Shown here piece after piece: positions 44,358 through 53,262 of a stretch of 64,000 nucleotides of DNA. This DNA comes from an uncultured Clostridia bacterium. GTDB taxonomy: Bacteria > Bacillota > Clostridia > Oscillospirales > CAG-272. The position numbers and the translations under genes are program-made. The stretch spans positions 97,690-161,689 of the forward strand of contig CANRMP010000006.1 of NCBI GenBank assembly GCA_947631765.1, given 5' to 3'. Below the pieces are notes generated by a model. That model had not been told where the DNA came from, did no database searches, and saw only the letters and a program-made list of their open reading frames with translations. Within the stretch, counting starts at the first letter, position 1; each line of letters opens with the position of its first letter.

Positions 44358-45584
44358 TTATTTTAGTCCAAGAATGGAAAGTATTTTGTCGGCGCATTGC
44401 TTTGAGCTCTCGAACTTTATTTTAAAGTCGCTGACCGCCTCATATAACGGCGCTCTTTTTTCGTACATTTGTGAAAGCTTTCCGACCTTTGAAAGTGGAC
44501 GGTTTGAGGTGTCAAGCTCGCAAAGCTCCCTATCGATGTAAAAAATCTTTGAGTTCTGGCGCATAAGGTCGAAATTCTCGGAATTTGTAACTATGCCGCC
44601 TCCCGTGGCAATTATCTTGCCGCTTTGTTTTGAAATTTCCTCAAGTATTTCATGCTCGATTTTCCGAAAAGCCGCCTCTCCGCTTTCCGAAATAATCAGA
44701 GCGGGGGATTTGCCTTCCCGTTTTTGTATCAAATCGTCGGTGTCAAGCAGCTCTCTTCCGGTGGTTTGCGAAAGCCACGTACCTATCGTGGTTTTCCCGC
44801 AGCCGGGCATACCGACAAGAAGAATATTCATCATATCGGCTTCAAGTCTGCCTGTTATGTCGTCAATTAAGGAGTCGTCGCGCTTTATGCCGAAAAAAAG
44901 CTCGTTTGCGGCTTTTGCCTGAGCCACAAGCATTGCAAGCCCGCCGATATTCGGAATACCGAGCTTTTTGGCGTTAAGCAGGAGCTTTGTGCGGTGGGGG
45001 TTGTAGATTATGTCTATAAGCGCCTCGCACTTATTGAAATCCTCAAGGCGTATGGGGGAATTTCCGTTTTTCGGGTACATTCCGACGGGGGTGGTGTTGA
45101 CTATGATATTTGCGTCATGATGTCTTTCGATGTTGCTGTAATTATCCTCTCCCGTGCGTGATATGACGTGTACCGAGCCGGCACCCAATTTTTTCAGCAC
45201 ATATGTAACCATGACGGAAGAGCCGCCGCTTCCAAGCACAATGCACTTTTTTCCTTTTGGGTCGACCTTAAGCTTTGAGATAAGGTACTCAAAGCCGAAA
45301 GCGTCGGTGTTAAAGCCGCAGAGTCTGCCCTCTTTGTCTACCACAAGGGTGTTGACGCTGCCTATCTGCCTTGCCTCGGGGGAGAGTATGTCACAGCACT
45401 CATAGGCGAGCTTTTTGTACGGGATTGTAACGTTATAGCCTGCAAAGCTGTGTCTTTGGAGAAACTCTCTCGCGCCCGCCTCGTCAAGCTCGGTGAGAAC
45501 ATAGGGGTATGAGCCGAGCATAGAATGGATTTGCGGCGAATAGCTGTGAGGAAGAGCGGCGCCGAGCAGTCCATAATTATTCAT
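44358..45584 (-). CDS. aroE-aroK: Fused shikimate dehydrogenase / shikimate kinase
   Basis: One 408-residue protein with two enzymes. Residues 1 to about 245 are AroE: the shikimate site PHSYSPQIHSML and YNVTIPYK with the catalytic Lys, the NADP loop VLGSGGSS, and GGLAMLVAQA. Residues about 253-408 are AroK: P-loop LLVGMPGCGKTTIG, DTDDLI and IATGGGIV. They catalyse successive steps (dehydroshikimate to shikimate to shikimate 3-phosphate). The joint is an uninterrupted reading frame with EADMMNILLVG at the junction, so this is a real fusion rather than a sequencing slip, although internal re-initiation at the Met-Met cannot be excluded. Confidence 0.92.
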   Translation of the reverse strand: MNNYGLLGAALPHSYSPQIHSMLGSYPYVLTELDEAGAREFLQRHSFAGYNVTIPYKKLAYECCDILSPEARQIGSVNTLVVDKEGRLCGFNTDAFGFEYLISKLKVDPKGKKCIVLGSGGSSVMVTYVLKKLGAGSVHVISRTGEDNYSNIERHHDANIIVNTTPVGMYPKNGNSPIRLEDFNKCEALIDIIYNPHRTKLLLNAKKLGIPNIGGLAMLVAQAKAANELFFGIKRDDSLIDDITGRLEADMMNILLVGMPGCGKTTIGTWLSQTTGRELLDTDDLIQKREGKSPALIISESGEAAFRKIEHEILEEISKQSGKIIATGGGIVTNSENFDLMRQNSKIFYIDRELCELDTSNRPLSKVGKLSQMYEKRAPLYEAVSDFKIKFESSKQCADKILSILGLK

Positions 45585-45608
45585 AATATCCTCTTTACTT
45601 TGTCGAAT

Positions 45609-46751
45609 TCAGACTATTTCGGTATAAGTTCCGAGGTATTTGAACTTTTCGCAGGTGTTTTCAAGCTCGGTGATAAGCTCGGCAAACTGCGGCGAGGCAA
45701 CCGATTCTTCAACGTCGAAATAGAACATTGACTCAAAGTCTCTTTCGGGAATGGGACGGCTTTCAAGCTTGAGAAGGTTAAGACCTATGGCGTTGAATCT
45801 TGAGAGAACGCGGAAAAGCGAGCCGGCTTTATTGGGAATGACCATCATAATGCTTGTGCGGTCGGCGCCGGGATATATTCTCGGATTTTTGGTGAAGCAG
45901 ATAAAGCGGGTGTAGTTGTTGTCAAGGTTTTGCACCGACTGCGAGAGCGTTTCAAGTCCGTATAACTCTGCGCAGAAGCGGGAGGATATGGCGGCGCACT
46001 TTTTGTCCTGCGCGTTTGCCACAGCCTCGGCGGCGGAAGCGGTATTCGCGTACGGAATTATGCTGACTCCCTTGAGCTCGGAAAGGAAATTACTGCACTG
46101 GCTTATCGCCTGCTCGTGTGTGTATATTTCCTTGATGTCTGAAAGCTTTGTTCCCGGGATGACAAGAAGGTTGTGATCCACCTTTATGCGCACGCTTCTG
46201 ACAATTGATACGTCGTATTTTATCAAAAGGTCATAGACGGCGTTTACCGAACCCGCGGTGGAATTTTCAACCGGGAGAATACCGAACTCGCAAAGTCCCG
46301 AGCTGACCGCTTTGAAGACCCCTTCAAAAGCGGCGTTGTATACTATGCTCGGAGCCACGAAAAGTCTTTCGGCGGCAAGCTGGGAGTATGCGCCCTCGCG
46401 CCCCTGACAGGCGACCGACGCTCTTTTGGGAAAGACCTTATCGGTGCTTTCGGCGGCTGCGATGATTTTTTTGTAGCTTTCGTTTTCGCTCCCTATCAGT
46501 CTTGTCTGATACGAGCGGCTGACGTCGAATATCGTTTTGTAAATCGTTCGAATGTACATTTCAAGCTCTTCGCCCGAAATTGCCGAAAGGCGGGATAAAA
46601 TTTTCCTTTCACGAATGGGAGCAAGAATCGGCAGATTGTGTTCCTTTTTGTATTGCGCGATTTTATAAGAGGTCTCCATGCGGGTTTTCAGCAGTTCACA
46701 GACCTTATCGTCCGTTTCGTCGATTATGTTTCTCAGTTCTTTGATATCCAT
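45609..46751 (-). CDS. pheA: Chorismate mutase / prephenate dehydratase
   Basis: Bifunctional P-protein for phenylalanine. The start at ATG 46751 (MDIKELRNIIDETDDKV) follows AAGAAGG. The AroQ-type chorismate mutase helices are about residues 1-85, prephenate dehydratase about 100-285 (GREGAYSQLAAERLF, NSTAGSVNAVYDLL with the catalytic Thr region, TRFICFTKNP), and the ACT feedback domain follows (GSLFRVLSRFNAIGLNLLKLESRP). 380 residues. Confidence 0.95.
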   Translation of the reverse strand: MDIKELRNIIDETDDKVCELLKTRMETSYKIAQYKKEHNLPILAPIRERKILSRLSAISGEELEMYIRTIYKTIFDVSRSYQTRLIGSENESYKKIIAAAESTDKVFPKRASVACQGREGAYSQLAAERLFVAPSIVYNAAFEGVFKAVSSGLCEFGILPVENSTAGSVNAVYDLLIKYDVSIVRSVRIKVDHNLLVIPGTKLSDIKEIYTHEQAISQCSNFLSELKGVSIIPYANTASAAEAVANAQDKKCAAISSRFCAELYGLETLSQSVQNLDNNYTRFICFTKNPRIYPGADRTSIMMVIPNKAGSLFRVLSRFNAIGLNLLKLESRPIPERDFESMFYFDVEESVASPQFAELITELENTCEKFKYLGTYTEIV

Positions 46752-46774
46752 TTCAAAATACCTTCTTTCAGATT

Positions 46775-47890
46775 TTATGAGCATATATATTTCGGAAATT
46801 CAAGTAAGACGTCGGTAAGCGTTATGGCGGCGACCGCCTCCACAACGGGAACGGCGCGGGGAAGGATACACGGGTCGTGGCGCCCGCTGACCGAAAGGCG
46901 GGTGTTCTCCATTTTTGAAAGCGAAACGCTGTCCTGCTCTCTCATAAGAGTCGGGGTGGGCTTGAAGGCGCACTTAAAATAGAGCGGCATTCCGTTTGAA
47001 ATTCCACCCAGTATTCCGCCGGAATTGTTGGTGCGGGTCATTATCCTGTCGCCGTCGCTGTAAAAAAGGTCGTTGTTTTCGCTCCCGCAGAGCGCAGCGG
47101 AGCCAAAGCCTCTGCCAAACTCCACGCCTTTTACGGCGGGTATGGCAAAAAGATTCTTTGAAAGAAGATTTTCAAGCCCGTCGCACATCGGGGCTCCCTT
47201 TCCGGCAGGCATTCCGAGCACCGCACATTCAATGGTGCCTCCCACGCTGTCGCCCTCGGCGCGGCGTTTTTGGATAAGCGCTATCATTTCTTCCCCTTTT
47301 TCCTTGTCAAGCGTGGGGAAGGGGGCGTTTTGTATTTTTTCAAGGTCCGAAATACTCACCTTCAGCGGATCAAAAGGCGCGTCGCATATATCGCCGACAG
47401 AGGCTATATGAGCGCCGATATATATTCCGCGGCTTGCAAGGAACTGTCGGCATATTCCGCCCGCAATGCAGAGAGGTGCAGTGAGCCGTCCGGAAAAATG
47501 ACCTCCGCCCCGAACGTCCTGAAAACCCCCGTAAGCGACATGGGCAGTATAATCGGCGTGTCCCGGACGGGGAATATCCGAAATGTTTGAATAGTCCGAG
47601 GAGCGGGTATCGCTGTTGTAAATCACGGCGCAGAGCGGCGCGCCGCAGGTGACAAGGGTATTTTCATCCTCGGCGGGCAGAACGCCGCAGAGAAACTCGG
47701 GAAGGTCGGCTTCCTTTCTGGACGTGGTATAGGACCTGCCGCCCGGCGCCCTTCGCGCCATAAACGCATGAAGGTCGGGGATATTTATTTTGATTCCCGC
47801 GGGCAGTGTGTCAATAACGCAGCCGACTGCTCGGCTGTGAGACTGACCGAATATTGCGATTTTTATGTTTTTTCCGAAAATTGAAGACAT
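46775..47890 (-). CDS. aroC: Chorismate synthase
   Basis: FMN-dependent final step to chorismate. ATG 47890 gives MSSIFGKNIKIAIFGQSHS, the family start; the long frame to 48229 overlaps aroA and is discarded. Signatures are GQSHSRAVGCVIDTLPAG, then RPGHADYTAHVAYGGFQDVRGGGHFSGR and GSENND. 371 residues, normal. The 85-nt gap behind aroA is the largest in the operon. Confidence 0.95.
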   Translation of the reverse strand: MSSIFGKNIKIAIFGQSHSRAVGCVIDTLPAGIKINIPDLHAFMARRAPGGRSYTTSRKEADLPEFLCGVLPAEDENTLVTCGAPLCAVIYNSDTRSSDYSNISDIPRPGHADYTAHVAYGGFQDVRGGGHFSGRLTAPLCIAGGICRQFLASRGIYIGAHIASVGDICDAPFDPLKVSISDLEKIQNAPFPTLDKEKGEEMIALIQKRRAEGDSVGGTIECAVLGMPAGKGAPMCDGLENLLSKNLFAIPAVKGVEFGRGFGSAALCGSENNDLFYSDGDRIMTRTNNSGGILGGISNGMPLYFKCAFKPTPTLMREQDSVSLSKMENTRLSVSGRHDPCILPRAVPVVEAVAAITLTDVLLEFPKYICS

Positions 47891-47975
47891 AGAAACCTCT
47901 GTTTGGCGTTTAATGAATATAAATATTTTAAAATAAAATGCACAATACCGCGCGCAAATGATAAGAAAGAGCGCC

Positions 47976-49223
47976 TTATTGCAAAAAATGGGAAAGGCTG
48001 TTAAGATCGTCAAAGAAATTCGGATAGGATTTTTTGACGCACTCCGCGCCCTTAATCGTGCACTCACAGCCGCAGGAGGCGGCAAGAATCGCTCCCGACA
48101 TCGCAATGCGGTGATCCGAAAAGGAGTCGACAAAATTCCCCATAGGGGCTCCGCCGTGAACCGTGAGAGTGTTCTCTGTGGCGTTTGCGGAAATTCCAAA
48201 GGCGGAAAGAAGGGCGCATATTGCCTCAACTCTGTCGCTTTCCTTTGTCCTTAGCCGCGAGATGTTGCAAAAAACCGTGTCGCCTCTTGCAAATGCGGCG
48301 GCAACCGAAAGTATAGGAACAAGGTCGGGAAAGTCCGAGCAGTCGATAGTACAGCCCGAAAGCATAGAAGGGTACGCTATGTAGCAGTCCTTGTCAAATT
48401 TAACTCTTCCGCCGAGCCTTTTAAGGCAGGAGAGCACCGCCATGTCCCCTTGCGGGGAGTCTTTAGAAAGGGACAAAACTCTGATTTCCCCTTTTTTGGC
48501 AAGAACTCCGGCGGTGAGCCAAAAGGCGGCTGACGACCAGTCTCCCTCCACCGTCAAGATACCGGGAGAAATATATTTTCCGCCGACTTTTATGACGTTT
48601 TGCACTCTTTTTACATCTATTCCGAACATTTTAAGGCAGGAGAGGGTGATATCGATATAAGGCGAGCTTTCGCATTTTCCGGTAATTTCAATTGTCGCAC
48701 CTCCCATAATCGGGGAGGCAAGAAGCAGACCGGTTATAAACTGAGAGGAGACTCCCCCGTCTATTTTAAAATAATTTCCCGTAAGGGTTCCCTCGCATTT
48801 AAGGGGCATGACCCCTTTTTCGCTCATTTTAACGCCGTTTTCACACATCAGCTCATACAGCGGCGAGAGAGGACGGCTTGGAAGGCGTCCCTTGCCGATA
48901 AAAGAGGCGTCTGCCCCGAGGGCGGCGGCAAGGGGAAGAATAAAACGCAGTGTCGAACCGCTTTCCGAGCAGTCAAGAATGCATCCCTTGTTGACTTTTT
49001 TTATGGGATTTATATAAAAAGCTCCGCTTTTGTACTCTATATCCGCTCCGAGCGCAGTAAGACATGAGATGGTGGCGGCAATATCCTCATTGGTTCCCTG
49101 ACAGTAAACCTTGCAGGGAGTATTTGAAAGCGAGGCGCATATCAAAATTCTGTGAGCCAAGGATTTTGAAACGGGTGCCGAAACTGTTCCCGAGAGGGTG
49201 CACTTTTTTACAATAACGTCCAT
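47976..49223 (-). CDS. aroA: 3-Phosphoshikimate 1-carboxyvinyltransferase (EPSP synthase)
   Basis: 415 residues. SKSLAHRILICASLS, NSGSTLRF-type GSTLRFILPLAAALG, GRLPSRPLSPL and FSDHRIAMSGAIL are the standard motifs. The first LP-x-x-R-type region (RLPSRPLSPL) holds Arg and Pro at the glyphosate-relevant turn; class I or II cannot be settled by eye. It follows aroB by 21 nt. Confidence 0.94.
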   Translation of the reverse strand: MDVIVKKCTLSGTVSAPVSKSLAHRILICASLSNTPCKVYCQGTNEDIAATISCLTALGADIEYKSGAFYINPIKKVNKGCILDCSESGSTLRFILPLAAALGADASFIGKGRLPSRPLSPLYELMCENGVKMSEKGVMPLKCEGTLTGNYFKIDGGVSSQFITGLLLASPIMGGATIEITGKCESSPYIDITLSCLKMFGIDVKRVQNVIKVGGKYISPGILTVEGDWSSAAFWLTAGVLAKKGEIRVLSLSKDSPQGDMAVLSCLKRLGGRVKFDKDCYIAYPSMLSGCTIDCSDFPDLVPILSVAAAFARGDTVFCNISRLRTKESDRVEAICALLSAFGISANATENTLTVHGGAPMGNFVDSFSDHRIAMSGAILAASCGCECTIKGAECVKKSYPNFFDDLNSLSHFLQ

Positions 49224-49244
49224 ATTTGTCTCCGAAACGTGAAG

Positions 49245-50294
49245 TTAAAGCTTGACTGCTTCAAGCAGACTTAAAAGACTGTCTGCGGGTATGGGATAAA
49301 TAACGCACTTTCCTATTTTTTCGGGAAGAATAAGAGAGAGCTTGCCCTGCGCCTTTTTTTTGTCGCTCATGGCAGAGGATGCTATCTCTTTTGCGCTGTA
49401 AGCGCAGGAAAGGTCAAAGCCGTATGAAAGTAAAATTCCGCTTATCTCATGTGTAAGGTCGGATATACCGAGCGCCCTTGCGACCTTTGCCGCAATGACC
49501 ATGCCCTTTGCCACAGCCGCACCGTGAGATACGCTGAAATTACTCAGCTTTTCTATCGCGTGACCGAAGGTATGACCGAAGTTTAGTATTGCGCGCATAC
49601 CGGTATCGCGCTCGTCACCTTCTACAATGTCGCGTTTAAGCTCAATAGAGCGACATACGGCGTATTCAAGGCAATTTTCAATGCCGCCTCCGAGCTTGTC
49701 AAACAAGGCGTCGTCAAGTATGACTCCGTATTTTATAACCTCCGCGCACCCGTCCCTGAAGACCTCTTTTTTCAGAGTTTTTGTAAAATCAGTGTCGCAG
49801 ATGACGGCGGACGGCTGCCAAAAGCTTCCGGCAAGGTTCTTTCCCGCTTTGAGGTCAACGGCGGTTTTGCCTCCTACCGAGCTGTCAACCATGGAAAGAA
49901 GGGTGGTGGGTATTTGTATAAGCTTTATTCCGCGCTGGTAAACAGAGGCAGCAAAGCCCGCAAGATCGCCGACCACTCCGCCTCCAAACGCCACAACGCA
50001 GTCGGAGCGCGTTATACCCTCGCTTGCCATAAATTCAAGAAAGGCAAAAAGAGTTTCGGGATTTTTTGAGGCTTCTCCGTTTTTTATCACATATTTAATA
50101 TAGGAATATCCCGCCGCTTGAAACAGTCCTTCAAGCTTGTCTTTGAACAAAGAGTCTACATTGTCGTCGGTAAGAACGGCAAGACGGCATTTTCCGACGC
50201 TGTTTTCAAGGCTCGGTATAAGCTCGCAAATTGCGCCGCTCCCCGAGATAACGTTGTAGCTTTTTGAGGGGGTGTTTACTTTTATTGTTTTCAC
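49245..50294 (-). CDS. aroB: 3-Dehydroquinate synthase
   Basis: NAD- and zinc-dependent second pathway step. GGGVVGDLAGFAASVYQRGI, IPTTLLSMVDSSVGGKTAVD, KAGKNLAGSFWQP and FGHTFGHAIE (metal His) are intact. 349 residues. Its start overlaps the tyrA stop by 4 nt. Confidence 0.96.
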   Translation of the reverse strand: MKTIKVNTPSKSYNVISGSGAICELIPSLENSVGKCRLAVLTDDNVDSLFKDKLEGLFQAAGYSYIKYVIKNGEASKNPETLFAFLEFMASEGITRSDCVVAFGGGVVGDLAGFAASVYQRGIKLIQIPTTLLSMVDSSVGGKTAVDLKAGKNLAGSFWQPSAVICDTDFTKTLKKEVFRDGCAEVIKYGVILDDALFDKLGGGIENCLEYAVCRSIELKRDIVEGDERDTGMRAILNFGHTFGHAIEKLSNFSVSHGAAVAKGMVIAAKVARALGISDLTHEISGILLSYGFDLSCAYSAKEIASSAMSDKKKAQGKLSLILPEKIGKCVIYPIPADSLLSLLEAVKL

Positions 50295-51127
50295 TTTTTT
50301 TCCTCCGACATTTCCTTTGCGATGCGCCCTTCACGAAGAAGGCGGCAAAGAGTCTCGCCGTCCGACCTTTCAAGGGCGTCCTTGTACTCGGTAAGGCGGT
50401 CTATGAGAAATGAAAGCTCGCGGGTCAGATTGTCGCCATTTTCAAGAAAAAGCTCGGTCCACATGTTTTCGTTGAGCCATGCGACCCTTGTTAAATCCTT
50501 GAAGCTTCCTGCGCTGTACCCCTTGTGCTCCAAGGCGGAGGGGCTTTTAATATAAGCGTTTGACACAATGTGGGCAAGCTGTGAGGTGTACGATATCATT
50601 TTGTCGTGATTTTCTGCGGTGGTTATCGCAATTTTGCCAAGCTTCATGGGAAGAAGCATACTCTTTATCCTGTCAAGCAGGGCTATGTCGTCAAAAACCG
50701 GAGGGACAATAACCATGGGCGCGCCGTCAAACATTGTCGCCCTTGAGTATTTGTAGCCCGAATAATGAGTTCCCGCCATAGGATGCCCGCCGACAAAGGT
50801 AAAGCCGTACTTTTGCGCTATCGGGAAAAGCCTTTTGCAGATTTCCCGCTTGGTTCCGCAGTCATCAATGACCATGCAGTGCTTGTCAATAAGCTGCGCG
50901 TGCTCTTCAAGCCATTTTATTGACGCCTCGGGATAGAGGGACAGATGGATAAGATCGCATTTTTTTATATTTTCATCGGTGAGCTTGCCGTCGGCTGCCG
51001 AGGACAGAACGGCAAAGTCCGCAACGCTTTCGGTGCGGTTGTAAACAAACACACGCCATGAGGACGCTTTATATGCTTTGGTTAAAGAGCCTCCGATAAG
51101 ACCCAGTCCCACTACTCCGACTGTCAT
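50291..51127 (-). CDS. tyrA: Prephenate dehydrogenase
   Basis: NAD(P)-dependent tyrosine-branch enzyme. VGVVGLGLIGGSLTKAYK is the dinucleotide loop, FVGGHPMAGTHYSGYKYSRA holds the catalytic His, and TAENHDKMISYTSQLAHIVS closes the active site. 278 residues with no ACT domain, so Tyr feedback on this subunit is not evident. It lies 44 nt after aroF. Confidence 0.93.
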   Translation of the reverse strand: MTVGVVGLGLIGGSLTKAYKASSWRVFVYNRTESVADFAVLSSAADGKLTDENIKKCDLIHLSLYPEASIKWLEEHAQLIDKHCMVIDDCGTKREICKRLFPIAQKYGFTFVGGHPMAGTHYSGYKYSRATMFDGAPMVIVPPVFDDIALLDRIKSMLLPMKLGKIAITTAENHDKMISYTSQLAHIVSNAYIKSPSALEHKGYSAGSFKDLTRVAWLNENMWTELFLENGDNLTRELSFLIDRLTEYKDALERSDGETLCRLLREGRIAKEMSEEKK

Positions 51128-51170
51128 ATAAGGATATTCCTTTCAGAAATTTTTTGCCCGATATTTAAGC

Positions 51171-52187
51171 TTATTTTGCGAGTATCTTTCTTATCTCGGA
51201 AACTCTCTTTGAAACGTCGTCGAACTGCTCGGGAGTGAGCGATTGAGCGCCGTCGCAAAGCGCGTTTTTGGGGTCGTTGTGTACCTCGATAATAAGTCCG
51301 TCCGCTCCTGCGGCGGTTGCCGCCATTGCCATTGGCTTTACAAGCTTTGCAACGCCCGTCGCGTGGCTAGGGTCAACGATTATCGGAAGGTGAGTAAGTC
51401 CTCTCAATACGGGAATTGCGGAAAGGTCAAGCACGTTTCTCGTATATGTGTCATAGCTGCGTATACCTCTCTCGCAGAGAATGACGTTTTCGTTTCCGCC
51501 CGCCATAATGTATTCCGCGCTCATAAGCAGTTCTTTTATTGTCGCCGCGAGACCGCGTTTTAAAAGAATCGGCTTTTTCTGCCTTCCGAGCTCTTTGAGA
51601 AGCTCGAAATTCTGCATGTTGCGCGCGCCCACCTGTATAAGGTCGACGTTTTCAAAAAGCGGAATGTGGTCCGCGTTCATTATCTCTGTAACAATGGGCA
51701 GTCCCGTCGCTTCCTTTGCCTTTGTAAGCAGCTCGAGACCCTCCGCGCGAAGCCCCTGAAAATCATAGGGTGAGGTTCTGGGCTTGAACGCGCCGCCGCG
51801 AAGAAGAGTTGCTCCCGAGGCTTTTACCGCCTTGGCGACGGTAATTATCTGTTCTTCCGATTCAACAGAGCAGGGACCGGCAATAATTGCAAAGTTGCCG
51901 CCGCCTATTTTTACCGCGTTCTCTCCCTCGCCTACAGTTACCACCGTGTCGTCCGGGTGGAACTTTCGGTTGGCGCTCTTAAAAGGCTCGGTCACCCGCA
52001 TGACAGATTCCACAATGTCAAGCCCCGAAAGCAGGTCAATATCAATCTTTGTAGTGTCGCCGATTAACCCGAGCACCGTCTGATATGCTCCCTGTGAAAT
52101 ATGCACGTCGATATTTTGAGATCTCAACCATGTGATGAGATTGTCCATTTGGTCTTTTGTTACTCCGTTTCTGAGTACAGCTATCAT
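51171..52187 (-). CDS. aroF: 3-Deoxy-7-phosphoheptulonate synthase (type I-beta, with N-terminal ferredoxin-like domain)
   Basis: First committed step: PEP plus erythrose 4-phosphate to DAHP. The N-terminal 65 residues ([20 protein letters not shown]...) are the regulatory ferredoxin-like domain of the Thermotoga-type enzymes. The barrel has [43 protein letters not shown] and [12 protein letters not shown]. 338 residues. First gene of the aromatic operon, controlled by the leader-peptide region described separately. Confidence 0.95.
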   Translation of the reverse strand: MIAVLRNGVTKDQMDNLITWLRSQNIDVHISQGAYQTVLGLIGDTTKIDIDLLSGLDIVESVMRVTEPFKSANRKFHPDDTVVTVGEGENAVKIGGGNFAIIAGPCSVESEEQIITVAKAVKASGATLLRGGAFKPRTSPYDFQGLRAEGLELLTKAKEATGLPIVTEIMNADHIPLFENVDLIQVGARNMQNFELLKELGRQKKPILLKRGLAATIKELLMSAEYIMAGGNENVILCERGIRSYDTYTRNVLDLSAIPVLRGLTHLPIIVDPSHATGVAKLVKPMAMAATAAGADGLIIEVHNDPKNALCDGAQSLTPEQFDDVSKRVSEIRKILAK

Positions 52188-52250
52188 AATTTACCTCCTG
52201 AAAACGCATTGGCGTTTTTTAATTTTAAATTTCTTTTGAGGGCGATTAAA

Positions 52251-52276
52251 TAAAAATCCGCAGCCTCTTGCTGCGG
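52251..52276 (-). terminator. Attenuator terminator in the aroF leader
   Basis: On the minus strand CCGCAGC-AAGAG-GCTGCGG followed by ATTTTTATTT, a complete intrinsic terminator. It lies between the aromatic leader peptide and aroF, 64 nt before the aroF start, so it would cut the operon off unless bypassed. A competing stem can form between TGCTGC at the end of the leader ORF (52316-52321) and GCAGCA of the terminator's first arm. Confidence 0.85.
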
Positions 52277-52311
52277 AAAAATATCAGAATATCTTTAAGG
52301 TAAACCGTATT

Positions 52312-52389
52312 TTATGCAGCACAAATATCTTTTGCCATAAAGAAATAGCAAAAGTAAAAGTAAAATGTGCCGTATGCCATAGGTTTCAT
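52312..52389 (-). CDS. Phe/Tyr leader peptide of the aromatic operon
   Basis: 25-codon ORF with a proper ribosome site (GAGGG 7 nt before ATG). Nine residues are Phe or Tyr: after MKPMAYG comes TFYFYFCYFF, eight aromatic codons in a run of nine, then MAKDICAA and a stop. It lies between a perfect promoter and an intrinsic terminator ahead of aroF. When charged tRNA-Phe or tRNA-Tyr is scarce the ribosome should stall on the aromatic run, leaving TGCTGC at the ORF end free to pair with the terminator arm. When they are plentiful it should reach the stop codon, cover TGCTGC and let the terminator form. The mechanism is inferred from position and sequence; the ORF, codon content and terminator are seen directly. 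Confidence 0.85.
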   Translation of the reverse strand: MKPMAYGTFYFYFCYFFMAKDICAA

Positions 52390-52435
52390 AACTTTACCCT
52401 CACACAAAAGTGTGCATTACAAAAGATTTAGCGTT

Positions 52436-52464
52436 ATTATAACACACATTTTTTTGTGTGTCAA
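52436..52464 (-). promoter_or_regulatory. Promoter of the aromatic operon
   Basis: Perfect TTGACA-N17-TATAAT on the minus strand. The spacer carries the inverted repeat ACACAC-N8-GTGTGT, covering most of the -35 to -10 interval. The early transcript has a second small hairpin, CACAC-TTTT-GTGTG, just before the leader's ribosome site. Confidence 0.9.
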
Positions 52465-52474
52465 TAGTTTTTTT

Positions 52475-52503
52475 AAAAAATTCCGATAAAGCCGCGTTTT
52501 ATC
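52475..52503 (-). terminator. Weak terminator after rsmG
   Basis: On the minus strand GATAAA-ACGCGGC-TTTATC, then GGAATTTTTT, about 30 nt after the rsmG stop and directly before the aromatic promoter. The 6-bp stem is AT-rich, so read-through is likely. Confidence 0.45.
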
Positions 52504-52533
52504 AAAAAAAATGAAGAAAAATGTCGGTAAAAT

Positions 52534-53262
52534 TCAGCCGAGCGGCTTTTTCTTTATTTTGGCAAAAGGACGGGGCAGATTATCGGGCGTTGCTTTTGTT
52601 TTGCGGCATATAATAAGCGCTCTTTCTCCGGCATCCCCGAGAACAAAACGCTCGACCGTCTCTATTTTCCCTCCCGCTTTTTCTATGCCGCTCTTTGCCT
52701 CAAGCATCTCCACCTCGGCGCCCGAGCCTTTCATTGCGATAAAAATACCGCCGGGTTTGACAAACGGTATGCAGAGCTCGGAAAGTATATTCAGCCTTGC
52801 TACCGCACGTGAAACGGCAACGTCGTATTTTTCGCGGTACTTTTCAAGGCGGGAGGCATCCTCCGCCCGCGCCGAAAGAGTTGTTATATTTAATGACAGC
52901 TCTTTTGCAGCCTCTTCGACAAAGCCGAGCTTTTTGGAGGTTGAATCAAGCGCCAAAAAGCAAAGATCGCTCCGCACAATCGCCAAGGGAAGGCAGGGAA
53001 AGCCGCCCCCGCACCCGACGTCAACAACGTCGGCAAAGAGGGGGAGCTTGCGACAAAGCGTTATGCTGTCGGCAAAATGGCGAATAGAGACTCCGTAAGG
53101 GTCGGTTATTGCCGTTATGTTTATGTTTGCGTTTGTCTGTATCAGACGCTCATAAAGAAAATTCAGCTTGTCGCACGCCTCGTCTGTTATAAGCTCAAGA
53201 CAGGCGTACGGTCGGAGCGTGCGAAAAAGAGTGTCTTTAATTATTTGTTTTGTCTCTGTCAT
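52534..53262 (-). CDS. rsmG: 16S rRNA (guanine527-N7)-methyltransferase
   Basis: SAM-dependent rRNA methyltransferase (GidB). VVDVGCGGGFPCLPLAIVR is the SAM loop; VSRAVARLNILSELC holds the conserved V-(S/T)-x-R-A motif. 242 residues. Its start overlaps the mnmG end by 26 nt, the classic mnmG-rsmG arrangement. Confidence 0.95.
   Translation of the reverse strand: MTETKQIIKDTLFRTLRPYACLELITDEACDKLNFLYERLIQTNANINITAITDPYGVSIRHFADSITLCRKLPLFADVVDVGCGGGFPCLPLAIVRSDLCFLALDSTSKKLGFVEEAAKELSLNITTLSARAEDASRLEKYREKYDVAVSRAVARLNILSELCIPFVKPGGIFIAMKGSGAEVEMLEAKSGIEKAGGKIETVERFVLGDAGERALIICRKTKATPDNLPRPFAKIKKKPLG

Noticed and set aside
47976..48229. N-terminal extension of aroC into aroA
   Set aside because: The 113 extra residues lie inside aroA and resemble no aroC; the ATG at 47890 gives the proper N-terminus.
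52801..52820. CACGTGAAAC half match to parS inside rsmG
   Set aside because: Only about 11 of 16 positions match and the sequence is explained by coding.
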